DNA from: an uncultured Opitutia bacterium
Lineage (GTDB): Bacteria > Verrucomicrobiota > Verrucomicrobiia > Opitutales > UBA953
DNA length: 16,383 nucleotides
NCBI GenBank assembly: GCA_903829855.1
Contig: CAIKRN010000035.1
Location: forward strand, 1-16,383
Reading direction: 5' to 3'
The stretch's first letter is position 1; each line of letters opens with the position of its first letter. Both the position numbers and the translations under genes were made by a program. Of this stretch, positions 7,999 to 14,389 are shown in pieces. The notes beneath the pieces were generated by a model. The model saw nothing but the letters and a program-made list of their open reading frames with translations, searched no databases and had not been told where the DNA came from.

Positions 7999-8025
7999 CC
8001 AGCCCGAAAGCCCCTTTCTGGCTGG
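7999..8025 (-). other. Intergenic hairpin between the PaaK-like gene and ilvE
   Basis: CCAGCC (7999-8004) pairs with GGCTGG (8020-8025) and GAAAG (8006-8010) with CTTTC (8014-8018), leaving one C/T mismatch and a CCC loop: 11 paired bases. On the minus strand it begins 13 nt after the stop of the PaaK-like gene. It is followed by six A residues rather than T, so it is not a textbook intrinsic terminator in this direction. It could be an RNA 3'-end stabiliser, an atypical terminator or part of the ilvE leader. Confidence 0.45.
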
Positions 8026-8038
8026 TAATCTCAGATGT

Positions 8039-9259
8039 TCAGGCCGCTTCGCGCAGGGTCAGGCGGAATTTCCCCGAATCCTCGGGGGCGATGAGGGTAA
8101 CGCATTCCGTGGTGACCGGTGCCCCGAGTAGACCGCACAGTTCGTCCGCGAGTTTAATCCGGGCTAGGCTCAGGTCATCAGCCGGCGTCTCGGGTACGAG
8201 GAAGAGGTGGGCGGAGTCGTCGGCCTTCTGGCGGAGTTGATAGTGGGCAATGCCGCTGACCCCAGCGAAGATCTGATCGATCATGCGGGTGGTGAGTATG
8301 CGACCATCGGAGGCCCGAAGGGCGTCGCGTTTACGTCCGTGCACCCAATAGCCGTCCTCCCTGTGCTCGACGTAGTCGCCAACCTCGTAGCGCAGAAGAG
8401 GGAGGTAGGGATTGGTGAGCGTGGTGACGAGTAGTTCGCCGATACCATCGGCCGCCGTCGACTCGAGGATCGCGGTTTCCGTTACAGTTCGCATGATGCC
8501 TTCGTCTTCGATGAGTAAATGGCCGGTCTCACTGGAGCCATAGAGGTTAATGACCGGCACGCCGAAGACGCGCTCCATGATGGCCCGATGCGAAACACTG
8601 GTGTATTCGTAACTCGTCAGGATGAAACGCAGTGAGGGGAAGTGGAGTCCGTGCCGTTCACAGTGGAGCGCAAACCACGCACCGTGTACGGGGTCTACAT
8701 CAAGGAAGGTCGGTCGCCAGTCGGTGACTTCCTGGGCCATGCCAGCGAGTTTTTCTTCGCCGAGGGTGAAGGGGATGCGCGACTGGTTGACGAAGAGACT
8801 GTCACCTTGCGTGCGCTGATCCAGGTTTAGCCAGCGGTTGTAGCAACTGACACCGCTGCATCCGGGGGTCGTGAGGACCGCACGTCGAAGTTTGGGTTGG
8901 GTCGCGAAGAGCTCGGCAAGAAAGGGGTGGCGGACTAAAGCGCGGCGTTCCTGTTCGGCCCACCAGGTCTTGCCAAACACCACGCGGACGCTGGCACCCG
9001 AAGTGCCCGAGGTGCTTTCCTCTTCGATTAAGCCTTGGGCCAAGAGGCTTGGGATATTCATGCCAGCCGGCAGGAACCCTTCCGGTGAATGTTCGCGCAG
9101 TTGGCTCTTCGTGATGCGAGGTAAATCGATGAGACGCACCGTGGGTAAGGCTAACGCGTCTTGCCACTCGCTGGTGGCATAAAATGGTGCCGTGCTCGCC
9201 TGACGGATGGCCTCATCTAGGCGCCCCGGACATTCCAGAGAGGCTGTGGAGGGTGTCAT
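8039..9259 (-). CDS. PaaK/CapK-like adenylate-forming enzyme (phenylacetate-CoA ligase family)
   Basis: 406 residues from the preferred ATG at 9259. It belongs to the ANL superfamily of AMP-forming ligases, closest in style to the PaaK/CapK/F390-synthetase group. Core motifs are all present: the ATP loop STSGTSGAS (82-90), YGSSETG (240-246), RYEVGDY (290-296, with the ATP-ribose Asp at 295), GRKRDAL (308-314) and a C-terminal SGKFRL whose Lys 397 is positioned as the catalytic A10 lysine. It should activate a carboxylic acid as its adenylate, but the acid and acceptor are unknown. No phenylacetate catabolism genes are near. An ATG at 9271 would add four residues, but a Shine-Dalgarno-like AAAGGA abuts that codon while lying 11 nt before the ATG at 9259, so the shorter form is chosen. 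Confidence 0.85.
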   Translation of the reverse strand: MTPSTASLECPGRLDEAIRQASTAPFYATSEWQDALALPTVRLIDLPRITKSQLREHSPEGFLPAGMNIPSLLAQGLIEEESTSGTSGASVRVVFGKTWWAEQERRALVRHPFLAELFATQPKLRRAVLTTPGCSGVSCYNRWLNLDQRTQGDSLFVNQSRIPFTLGEEKLAGMAQEVTDWRPTFLDVDPVHGAWFALHCERHGLHFPSLRFILTSYEYTSVSHRAIMERVFGVPVINLYGSSETGHLLIEDEGIMRTVTETAILESTAADGIGELLVTTLTNPYLPLLRYEVGDYVEHREDGYWVHGRKRDALRASDGRILTTRMIDQIFAGVSGIAHYQLRQKADDSAHLFLVPETPADDLSLARIKLADELCGLLGAPVTTECVTLIAPEDSGKFRLTLREAA

Positions 9260-9268
9260 TGAACTTGG

Positions 9269-9291
9269 CATCCTTTCAGGGTGAAAGGATG
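9269..9291 (-). promoter_or_regulatory. Perfect 10-bp hairpin covering the ribosome-binding site of the PaaK-like gene
   Basis: CATCCTTTCA (9269-9278) and TGAAAGGATG (9282-9291) are exact inverted repeats around a 3-nt loop. On the minus-strand transcript the 3' arm contains the AAAGGA that should bind the ribosome for the ATG at 9259, and also holds the alternative ATG at 9271. Folding would hide the site. There is no T-run on either side, which argues against an intrinsic terminator. A DNA operator for a dimeric repressor is the main alternative. Confidence 0.6.
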
Positions 9292-9411
9292 TGCTAAGAA
9301 AGCAAAACGGGGATGTCCTTTAACGGCGGAATAGTGCCATATAAAGGCATTCACCTTGCGCGGGGAACTATCGAGGTTGAACGAGGTCAGTCTCTTACCT
9401 AACCATTCCCC
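9292..9411. promoter_or_regulatory. Divergent intergenic region upstream of the oxidoreductase and PaaK-like genes
   Basis: This 120-bp stretch must hold the + strand promoter and probably the - strand one. Visible candidates are weak. A TATAAA (9340-9345) sits within a short dyad GTGCC/GGCAT and has no good -35 at the usual distance. A TTGAAC (9377-9382) lies 17 nt before TAACCA (9400-9405), which would give almost leaderless transcription of the + gene. No Shine-Dalgarno lies near the ATG at 9412. No element is assigned with confidence. Confidence 0.3.
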
Positions 9412-10698
9412 ATGCGCTTACCCCGTCGTTCTTTTCTCCGTAAGGCAGCTGTTGCCGCTCTTGGCTTCACCATCATCCCGCGTCACGTCCTTGGCCGCGG
9501 CTTCATTCCGCCCAGCGAGACGTTAAACCACGTCATCGTGGGCTGTGGTGGCATCTCCTATTCGCACAGCGATCCGCGCATGACGGGTGCGAACCGAATT
9601 GTCGCCATTTGCGACGTCGACTCTGAGCGCGTTAAGCGGAAGTTGGAAAAAATCCAGCTGGCCGGTGGCGGCAATCCAATGCAAGCGGAAGATTTTCGTG
9701 ATGTCATTGCCCATGCGGACGCTGATGTGGTCCACGTTTGCACGCCCCCGCATTGGCATGGCGTTATCGCCGCCGCGGCGGCCCGTCGCGGTAAAGCGGT
9801 GTGGTGTGAAAAGCCTTTGACGCGCACGATTGGCGAAGGTCTCGCCCTCAATCGAGTCGTCCAGCAGACGGGGGTGCCTTTCCGGGTGAATACTTGGTTC
9901 CGCTTGAATCGTACAAACTACTACGGGGTGGGGCCCGCCCGCGAAATCCGGCGCGTCGTCGCCAGCGGTGTGCTCGGCGGGCCGCTCACCGTCCGCCTTG
10001 CCCCAGTCGGCGGGATTGCTTGGAAGGTGAATATGTGGACCGGTCGGCCTGACTTGAAGCCCGTGCCCGTGCCGGCAAATCTGAATTGGGACCTGTATTG
10101 CGGGCCTTCGCAGCTCATTCCGTATCACCCCCACCGAGCGCACGGTTCTTTCCGTGGCTATTGGAATTTTGACCAAGGTGGCCTCGGCGACATGGGTCAA
10201 CACTTCCTCGACCCGGTGCAGTACTTCCTCGGCAAGGACAATGAGTTCCCGGTCACGGTCGAATGTGATGCGCCGCCGCAGGATGCGATGGCTTGCGGCG
10301 TCTGGAAGACGGTCACGCTGACTTACAAGGACGGCACCCGGATTATTCTCGAATCGGAACTCGCTGAACGTAATCCCGATAACCCCTTCATGGAAGGGCC
10401 GAACGGTAAACTCTTTGCGGGGATGCGCTGTGATAATCCGGCTCTCCTCCGCAAGGCTGCCGAATTCCCGCTGCCTGAATATCAGGAAGATGATTTCGAT
10501 ATCTGTGCCCGTGAAAAGCGTCCGTTTGGTTATGGCGTCAACGAGGCTTTCCATAGCTCCACGCTCGTCAATCTGGCCGGTCTCTCCGTCCGACTCGGTC
10601 GGAAACTTACCTTCAAGTCTGATGGCAGTGGCTTCGTGGGCGATGCCCAGGCCGATCGACTGCATTCCCCTGTCATGCGTGGCAATTGGGCCATCTGA
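9412..10698 (+). CDS. Tat-exported Gfo/Idh/MocA-family oxidoreductase
   Basis: 428 residues. The N-terminus has a twin-arginine signal: RRSFLRK (5-11), a hydrophobic stretch AAVAALGFTII, then RHVLG. The mature protein is therefore expected in the periplasm with its NAD(P) cofactor loaded before export. The Rossmann fold begins at HVIVGCGGIS (40-49), with ICDVD ending strand 2 and the family motif CEKP (132-135) after TPPHWHG (111-117). The second domain includes GDMGQHFLDP (259-268), whose His is in the usual catalytic position. The family acts on sugars and sugar derivatives; such exported members are frequent in Verrucomicrobiota and Planctomycetota and many are uncharacterised. The substrate is unknown. 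A small secreted-protein gene follows after 22 bp, probably on the same transcript. Confidence 0.9.
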   Translation: MRLPRRSFLRKAAVAALGFTIIPRHVLGRGFIPPSETLNHVIVGCGGISYSHSDPRMTGANRIVAICDVDSERVKRKLEKIQLAGGGNPMQAEDFRDVIAHADADVVHVCTPPHWHGVIAAAAARRGKAVWCEKPLTRTIGEGLALNRVVQQTGVPFRVNTWFRLNRTNYYGVGPAREIRRVVASGVLGGPLTVRLAPVGGIAWKVNMWTGRPDLKPVPVPANLNWDLYCGPSQLIPYHPHRAHGSFRGYWNFDQGGLGDMGQHFLDPVQYFLGKDNEFPVTVECDAPPQDAMACGVWKTVTLTYKDGTRIILESELAERNPDNPFMEGPNGKLFAGMRCDNPALLRKAAEFPLPEYQEDDFDICAREKRPFGYGVNEAFHSSTLVNLAGLSVRLGRKLTFKSDGSGFVGDAQADRLHSPVMRGNWAI

Positions 10699-10720
10699 AA
10701 CTCGTTACGAATTTACTAAT

Positions 10721-11611
10721 ATGAAAAACTTTTTATCTGCGGGCCTCCTGTTGGCGTCTCTTTGCGTCGCACTTCTGGCCGCTGCTCCCTCCGACGAGGT
10801 CTTCGCCGATCTCAGTGTACCTGCGAAGCGACTCTCTGCCCAGCAGGCGATTTTCGATTACTCCCGGTCTTTCGCGCAGGCTTCCGATGAATCCAAGGCT
10901 TGGTTCAAGCGGGTGGATATCGCGCAGAAGTCGGTCGAAGACCCCGAAGCCAAGGCCTCCTTGGCCCAGACGCTTGCCTTGGATCCGGCTGTAAAAACCT
11001 TCCTGCCGATGGGTAAGAAGACTCCCGTTAACTATCCCGCCCCGGAAGGTACGACTCCAGCGACTAAGTTGGCCGAAACCGAACGTCTATTGGACCTTGG
11101 TCGCCCGGTTTCAGAAAATCCGTTGAGCGCCGATGCGCTTGCGGCCCTTGCAAGTGGTGAGGATTTCGTCCTCGCCCAGCGCGCGAATCGTTTGCTTCGC
11201 CGCGTGAGTCCGAAACTGGCGGCGCCGTTGCTTTGGGCCCGCATGGCCAAAGCCACGCAGCGTTCGCAGGTCTTGGAAATTGAAGACGAGATTCTTCGTC
11301 TACCCATCTCGCTCGCTGCCCAGACGACCCCGCTTACTCCCGAGGGCACTGCCCTCGCCTCTAAGGCCGCCTGGGTGCGCATTGTGACCGTCCGTGCCGC
11401 CGGTGGCAGTCGGATTCGGCAGTCCGTTAAGGCGGCCGTCCTTCCCTTACTGAAGGGCTCAGCCAATGAATTAACCGAAGCCGCCTGGGATTCTGTTTCC
11501 CGCCTCTTCGCCGAGGTGGATCGTGCTGAGTTGACCGAAGCTGCCAAGGGCCTGTCGGAGCGGCTGGCCCCGCGGGCGAAAGCTGCCTTGGAATCATTGT
11601 CAGCACAGTAG
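10721..11611 (+). CDS. Unrecognised Ala-rich secreted protein
   Basis: 296 residues; family not recognised. The ATG at 10721 begins a clear Sec-type signal peptide (MKNF, then hydrophobic LSAGLLLASLCVALLAAA, with likely cleavage near residue 20-22). The same frame is open farther upstream, but that part lies inside the oxidoreductase gene in another frame and has no signal sequence, so the internal ATG is preferred. The mature part is Ala/Leu/Glu/Arg-rich and likely mostly helical, with segments such as LAQRANRLLRRVSPKLAAPL suggesting helical-repeat packing. No catalytic motif or lipobox was seen. The gap to the preceding gene is 22 bp with no obvious Shine-Dalgarno. Its periplasmic location is inferred from the signal peptide. 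Confidence 0.78.
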   Translation: MKNFLSAGLLLASLCVALLAAAPSDEVFADLSVPAKRLSAQQAIFDYSRSFAQASDESKAWFKRVDIAQKSVEDPEAKASLAQTLALDPAVKTFLPMGKKTPVNYPAPEGTTPATKLAETERLLDLGRPVSENPLSADALAALASGEDFVLAQRANRLLRRVSPKLAAPLLWARMAKATQRSQVLEIEDEILRLPISLAAQTTPLTPEGTALASKAAWVRIVTVRAAGGSRIRQSVKAAVLPLLKGSANELTEAAWDSVSRLFAEVDRAELTEAAKGLSERLAPRAKAALESLSAQ

Positions 11612-11660
11612 CCTAACGCTTGTCGCTTGCCGTGGAGCGGGTGGGGGATTGCTATATGGC

Positions 11661-12230
11661 ATGCCGCCTGTTGCGAATAAGGAAAACTCCCCGAACCTAA
11701 TCCTCGCTGGATTCATGGGCACGGGGAAGTCGGCCCTCGGCAGGCAATTGGCCAAGCGCTGGCATCGGCGCTTCTATGATACCGATGAGTTGGTTGAGAA
11801 ACTGGCAGGCTCGTCGGTGGCCGATATCTTCGCCCAGCATGGCGAGGAGCATTTTCGCGACCTCGAGCGCAAGGTCGTCGAGGGATTGTTGCCGGAGCAT
11901 GGAGGCGTGATTGCTTGTGGTGGAGGTTTAGTCGTACCCACGGGAATGGGCGAGCTTGTCCGTTCCAAGGGTATCGTCATCACCCTGTTTGCCTCGGTTG
12001 ACACGATTCTCCGGCGTACGGCGGGCAATTCTCGTCGGCCGCTGCTGAAGGGTGACGACCCCGAAGCTAAAATTCGCGATCTCATGAAAAAGCGTGAGCA
12101 GGCTTACATGAAAGCGGGCATCGCCGTCTATACGGACGGACGCTCGCTTCAGCAGTTGTGTGTGATTATCGAACGCGTTTACGAGCGCGAGGCGCGGGCC
12201 TTGCTCAAGGCGCGTCCGAAGCCGGAGTAA
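11661..12230 (+). CDS. aroK: Shikimate kinase
   Basis: 189 residues. It phosphorylates shikimate at the 3-hydroxyl with ATP, the fifth step of the chorismate pathway, in the cytoplasm. Seen: the P-loop GFMGTGKS (17-24), the shikimate/Mg-binding DTD (40-42), FRDLE with the shikimate-binding Arg (R66), the GGG loop (87-89), the lid arginines in RRPLL (125-129), and REQAY (145-149) near the adenine site. The ATG at 11661 is chosen over an in-frame TTG at 11649; a GGGGGA string (11643-11648) lies 12 nt before it. The last 26 bp overlap the 3' end of the convergent aat gene. The DAHP synthase, first enzyme of the same pathway, lies 2.8 kb downstream but in a separate transcript. Confidence 0.94.
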   Translation: MPPVANKENSPNLILAGFMGTGKSALGRQLAKRWHRRFYDTDELVEKLAGSSVADIFAQHGEEHFRDLERKVVEGLLPEHGGVIACGGGLVVPTGMGELVRSKGIVITLFASVDTILRRTAGNSRRPLLKGDDPEAKIRDLMKKREQAYMKAGIAVYTDGRSLQQLCVIIERVYEREARALLKARPKPE

Positions 12231-12885
12231 GCCATGCCTGTGGCGACGGCGGCTGGTCGCGTTCGCCGTGGACGATCTCGAGGAAGTTATCCCGATGGAT
12301 AGCGAACGCCCCTAGGCTGGCGAGGTGGGGAGTGGGGACTTGGCAGTCGATGAGGACGTATCCCCAGTGGATGAGGTTCTCCACGAGGGTGGCGAAGCCC
12401 ACCTTGGACGCGTCGCTCCGCGTATGAAACATGGACTCGCCATGGAAGAGCCGACCGAGGGCGACGCCATAGAGCCCGCCGACGAGTTCGCCCTGCCAGC
12501 GAACTTCGACGCTATGGGCGATGCCACGGCGATGAAGCTCCGCGTAGGCGGCGATCATTTCTTCGCTAATCCAGGTGCCATTCTGGCCAGGTCGGGAGAT
12601 TTCGCCACAACGCCGCATCACGGTTTCAAAGTCGCGATCAAAAGACACTTCCCAGCCTGATTTCCGCATCGTCTTGCGGAGGCTGTCCGTCAGGCGCAGT
12701 TCACCTGGGAGTAAAACAAAGCGCGGGTCCGGGCACCACCATTTGACTTTTTCGCCAGGTGAGTACCAAGGGAAGACGCCGACCCGATAGGCTGCAATCA
12801 GCGCATCCGCATCCAACTTCCCACCGATGGCCACCGGCGAACGAGCCGGGCCATTAGCGGGATTACCATGCTTCCACTCGGGCAT
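12205..12885 (-). CDS. aat: Leucyl/phenylalanyl-tRNA--protein transferase
   Basis: 226 residues, near full length for the family. It adds Leu or Phe from charged tRNA to the N-terminal Arg or Lys of proteins, creating degradation signals read by ClpS/ClpAP in the N-end rule pathway. Family motifs appear in order: YRVGVFPWYSPG (33-44), WWCPDPRFVL (49-58), TWISEEMIAAYAELH (104-118), AHSVEVRW (122-129), LVGGLYGVALG (133-143), FHGESMFH (146-153), IDCQ (179-182) and SLGA (190-193). It overlaps aroK tail to tail by 26 bp. Upstream is the small HTH gene, 39 bp away, possibly on the same transcript. The start codon and a closely spaced AAGGGA lie inside an inverted repeat (see the separate feature). 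No alternative in-frame start lies nearby. Confidence 0.94.
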   Translation of the reverse strand: MPEWKHGNPANGPARSPVAIGGKLDADALIAAYRVGVFPWYSPGEKVKWWCPDPRFVLLPGELRLTDSLRKTMRKSGWEVSFDRDFETVMRRCGEISRPGQNGTWISEEMIAAYAELHRRGIAHSVEVRWQGELVGGLYGVALGRLFHGESMFHTRSDASKVGFATLVENLIHWGYVLIDCQVPTPHLASLGAFAIHRDNFLEIVHGERDQPPSPQAWLTPASDAP

Positions 12886-12909
12886 CGTCCCTTCATCAAG
12901 GGAACGATG
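12883..12909 (-). promoter_or_regulatory. Inverted repeat covering the aat start codon and Shine-Dalgarno
   Basis: CATCGTCCCTT (12883-12893) pairs with AAGGGAACGATG (12898-12909) over 11 bp with a single bulged A and a CATC loop. In the minus-strand RNA the 3' arm contains AAGGGA and the aat AUG itself, so folding would block initiation. The AAGGGA is only 2 nt from the AUG, closer than ideal. No T-run follows, so it is not a standard terminator for the upstream HTH gene. Confidence 0.55.
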
Positions 12910-12924
12910 GCACCCGGGGCAAGG

Positions 12925-13260
12925 TTAGTCCTTCGTGATATTGTAGACCGATGGAATGGAGATACCCAACTCAGCCGCGATTTCGCGGACTGGGGCGCCT
13001 TTCTTGCGCATGACGGCCGCCTTATTGCGCATCGCTTCGGAGATCTGAGCACGCGCGCGGTTGGGGCGAGAGAGGAGTTTAAGGAGACGACGGGCGAGCT
13101 CGTTCTTGGAAAGGCTGGCGACTTCGCGCTCGAGCAGGCTTTTGCGGTCGGTGTGCTCATCCTCCCAGGCCTGGACAGCGAGGTCGCGGGCCTTGGAGAG
13201 GGCGGCGCGGACGTAGGCGTCCTTCGTGTTGAAGGTTGAAGGGTCGAGTTCGATTTTCAT
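12925..13260 (-). CDS. Small helix-turn-helix protein, unrecognised family
   Basis: 111 residues from the ATG at 13260. An in-frame GTG at 13296 would add 12 residues; neither start has a clear Shine-Dalgarno. The C-terminus has a helix-turn-helix of the resolvase/Hin style: APVREIAAELGISIPSVYNI (89-108). Before it lies a basic helical region (about 55-85: KNELARRLLKLLSRPNRARAQ…RNKAAVMRKK) and a charged N-terminal segment (AWEDEHTDRKSLLEREVASL) that may form a helix or coiled coil for dimerisation. It is probably DNA-binding, but the target is unknown. It lies between nadA and aat on the same strand, with an AT-rich gap upstream that could hold its own promoter. I do not recognise a named family. 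Confidence 0.78.
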   Translation of the reverse strand: MKIELDPSTFNTKDAYVRAALSKARDLAVQAWEDEHTDRKSLLEREVASLSKNELARRLLKLLSRPNRARAQISEAMRNKAAVMRKKGAPVREIAAELGISIPSVYNITKD

Positions 13261-13411
13261 GAAGTGCGGTGATGGATTGTTTTTAGCCTTGGTCACTGGG
13301 TTAACTTTTAGACCTAGGTTAGAGGGCTCAACATTTTATAATATCTCCCAATGTCAAACTTTGGTAAAAGATTTATACCTCGAATATCCCCTAAGGGTAA
13401 AAATAGGCACG
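13261..13411 (-). promoter_or_regulatory. AT-rich intergenic region upstream of the HTH gene
   Basis: A hand count of 13297-13411 gives about 37% GC, far below the rest of the window. It is the largest gene-free gap here. On the minus strand it contains TATAAAT after GGG…GAGG, a TTGACA (plus-strand complement at 13352-13357) and TATTATAAAATG, but no pair has correct 16-18 nt spacing with good matches. A perfect 8-bp palindrome ACCTAGGT lies at 13312-13319. The region probably carries the promoter of the HTH gene; the exact elements are not resolved. No terminator for nadA was found. Confidence 0.35.
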
Positions 13412-14389
13412 TCACTTGCTCCACTCCAACATCTTACGGAGAGGCAACTCGGCGGCGAGGCGCACTTTTTCGTCCATGATAATTTCGGGTAAACCATCGC
13501 GAAGACAATCGCGCACCTTTACCAGCGTGTTCATTTTCATGAACTTACATTCATTGCAGGAGCAGCGATCCGTCGGCGCGGCGACGAACGTTTTGCCGGG
13601 CACTTCGCGCCGGAGGCGATGAATCATACCAGACTCCGTCGTGATGATGATAGTTTGGGCGGACTGCTCGCGGCACCAGCCGACCATGAGTTCAGTCGAG
13701 CAGACCATGTCCGCCATCTCGCGCACCGCCTCGGTGCATTCTGGGTGGGCGACGACGGGCGCACCCGGATGGGCGGCCTTGGCGCGAAGCAAAGCTCCGG
13801 GCGTGAACTGGACGTGGGCGTAGCAGTTGCCTGGCCAGAGTTGCATCGCTCGCCCGGTTTTGCTGGAGACCCAGCGTCCGAGGTTCTGATCCGGAACGAA
13901 AAGGATGGGGCGATCCGCCGGGACGCGATTCACGATTTTGGAAGCGTTACCGCTGGTGACGATGACGTCGCTCAAAGCCTTCACGGCCGCGCTGCAGTTG
14001 ATGTAGGCCACGACGTACAGTTCAGGATTCGCGGCTTTGGCCGCCGCGAGTTTTTCCGCTGGGCACGAATCGGCGAGCGAGCAGCCGGCTTCCATGTCAG
14101 GCAACAGGACCCGCCGGCCTGGATTGACGATTTTAGCCGTTTCGGCCATAAAATGCACCCCGCAGAAGACAATGGTCGATTGCTGGGCGGCGGCTGCCTT
14201 GTAAGCGAGGCCGAGGGAATCTCCGACGTAATCCGCGATTCCTTGGATGTCTTCGCACTGGTAGTTGTGGGCGAGGATGATGGCGTCTTTCTCTTTTTTA
14301 AGAGCCATGACTTCCTTCTGTAAGTCTGAGAGCGGCATCCCGCCGAGTGGAAGGGGAGGGAAGACGGAGGCGGTGGGAAAGGTGATCAT
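13412..14389 (-). CDS. nadA: Quinolinate synthase A
   Basis: 325 residues. It condenses iminoaspartate with dihydroxyacetone phosphate to quinolinate in NAD synthesis, using a [4Fe-4S] cluster. Seen: LAHNYQCEDIQGIADYVGDS (39-58), FMAETAKI (80-87), and the three cluster cysteines in DMEAGCS (C103), HPEC (C218) and CNECKFMKMN (C281 of the CxxC), with an extra Cys at 276. The ATG at 14389 is preferred over the in-frame GTG at 14416 because it overlaps the stop of the upstream fur-like gene as ATGA and fits where homology starts. No Shine-Dalgarno is visible, consistent with translational coupling. nadB and nadC are not in the window, so they are presumably elsewhere. Confidence 0.95.
   Translation of the reverse strand: MITFPTASVFPPLPLGGMPLSDLQKEVMALKKEKDAIILAHNYQCEDIQGIADYVGDSLGLAYKAAAAQQSTIVFCGVHFMAETAKIVNPGRRVLLPDMEAGCSLADSCPAEKLAAAKAANPELYVVAYINCSAAVKALSDVIVTSGNASKIVNRVPADRPILFVPDQNLGRWVSSKTGRAMQLWPGNCYAHVQFTPGALLRAKAAHPGAPVVAHPECTEAVREMADMVCSTELMVGWCREQSAQTIIITTESGMIHRLRREVPGKTFVAAPTDRCSCNECKFMKMNTLVKVRDCLRDGLPEIIMDEKVRLAAELPLRKMLEWSK

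Noticed and set aside
9523..10665. 380-codon minus-strand frame antisense to the Gfo/Idh/MocA gene
   Set aside because: The sense gene has a Tat signal and family motifs; the antisense translation is low in hydrophobic cores and has no motif.
10415..10720. Upstream extension of the secreted-protein frame into the oxidoreductase gene
   Set aside because: It would bury the clear signal peptide at an internal position and overlap 280 bp of a conserved gene in another frame.
11658..11665. GGCATGCC palindrome over the aroK start codon
   Set aside because: An 8-bp palindrome without a loop is common by chance at this GC content and has no supporting feature.
13337..13342. Perfect TATAAT on the plus strand
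   Set aside because: No plus-strand gene lies downstream and there is no -35 at proper spacing; it reflects the AT-rich gap.
13619..14323. 234-codon plus-strand frame antisense to nadA
   Set aside because: nadA is certain from its cysteine ligands; the antisense frame is a codon-bias shadow.
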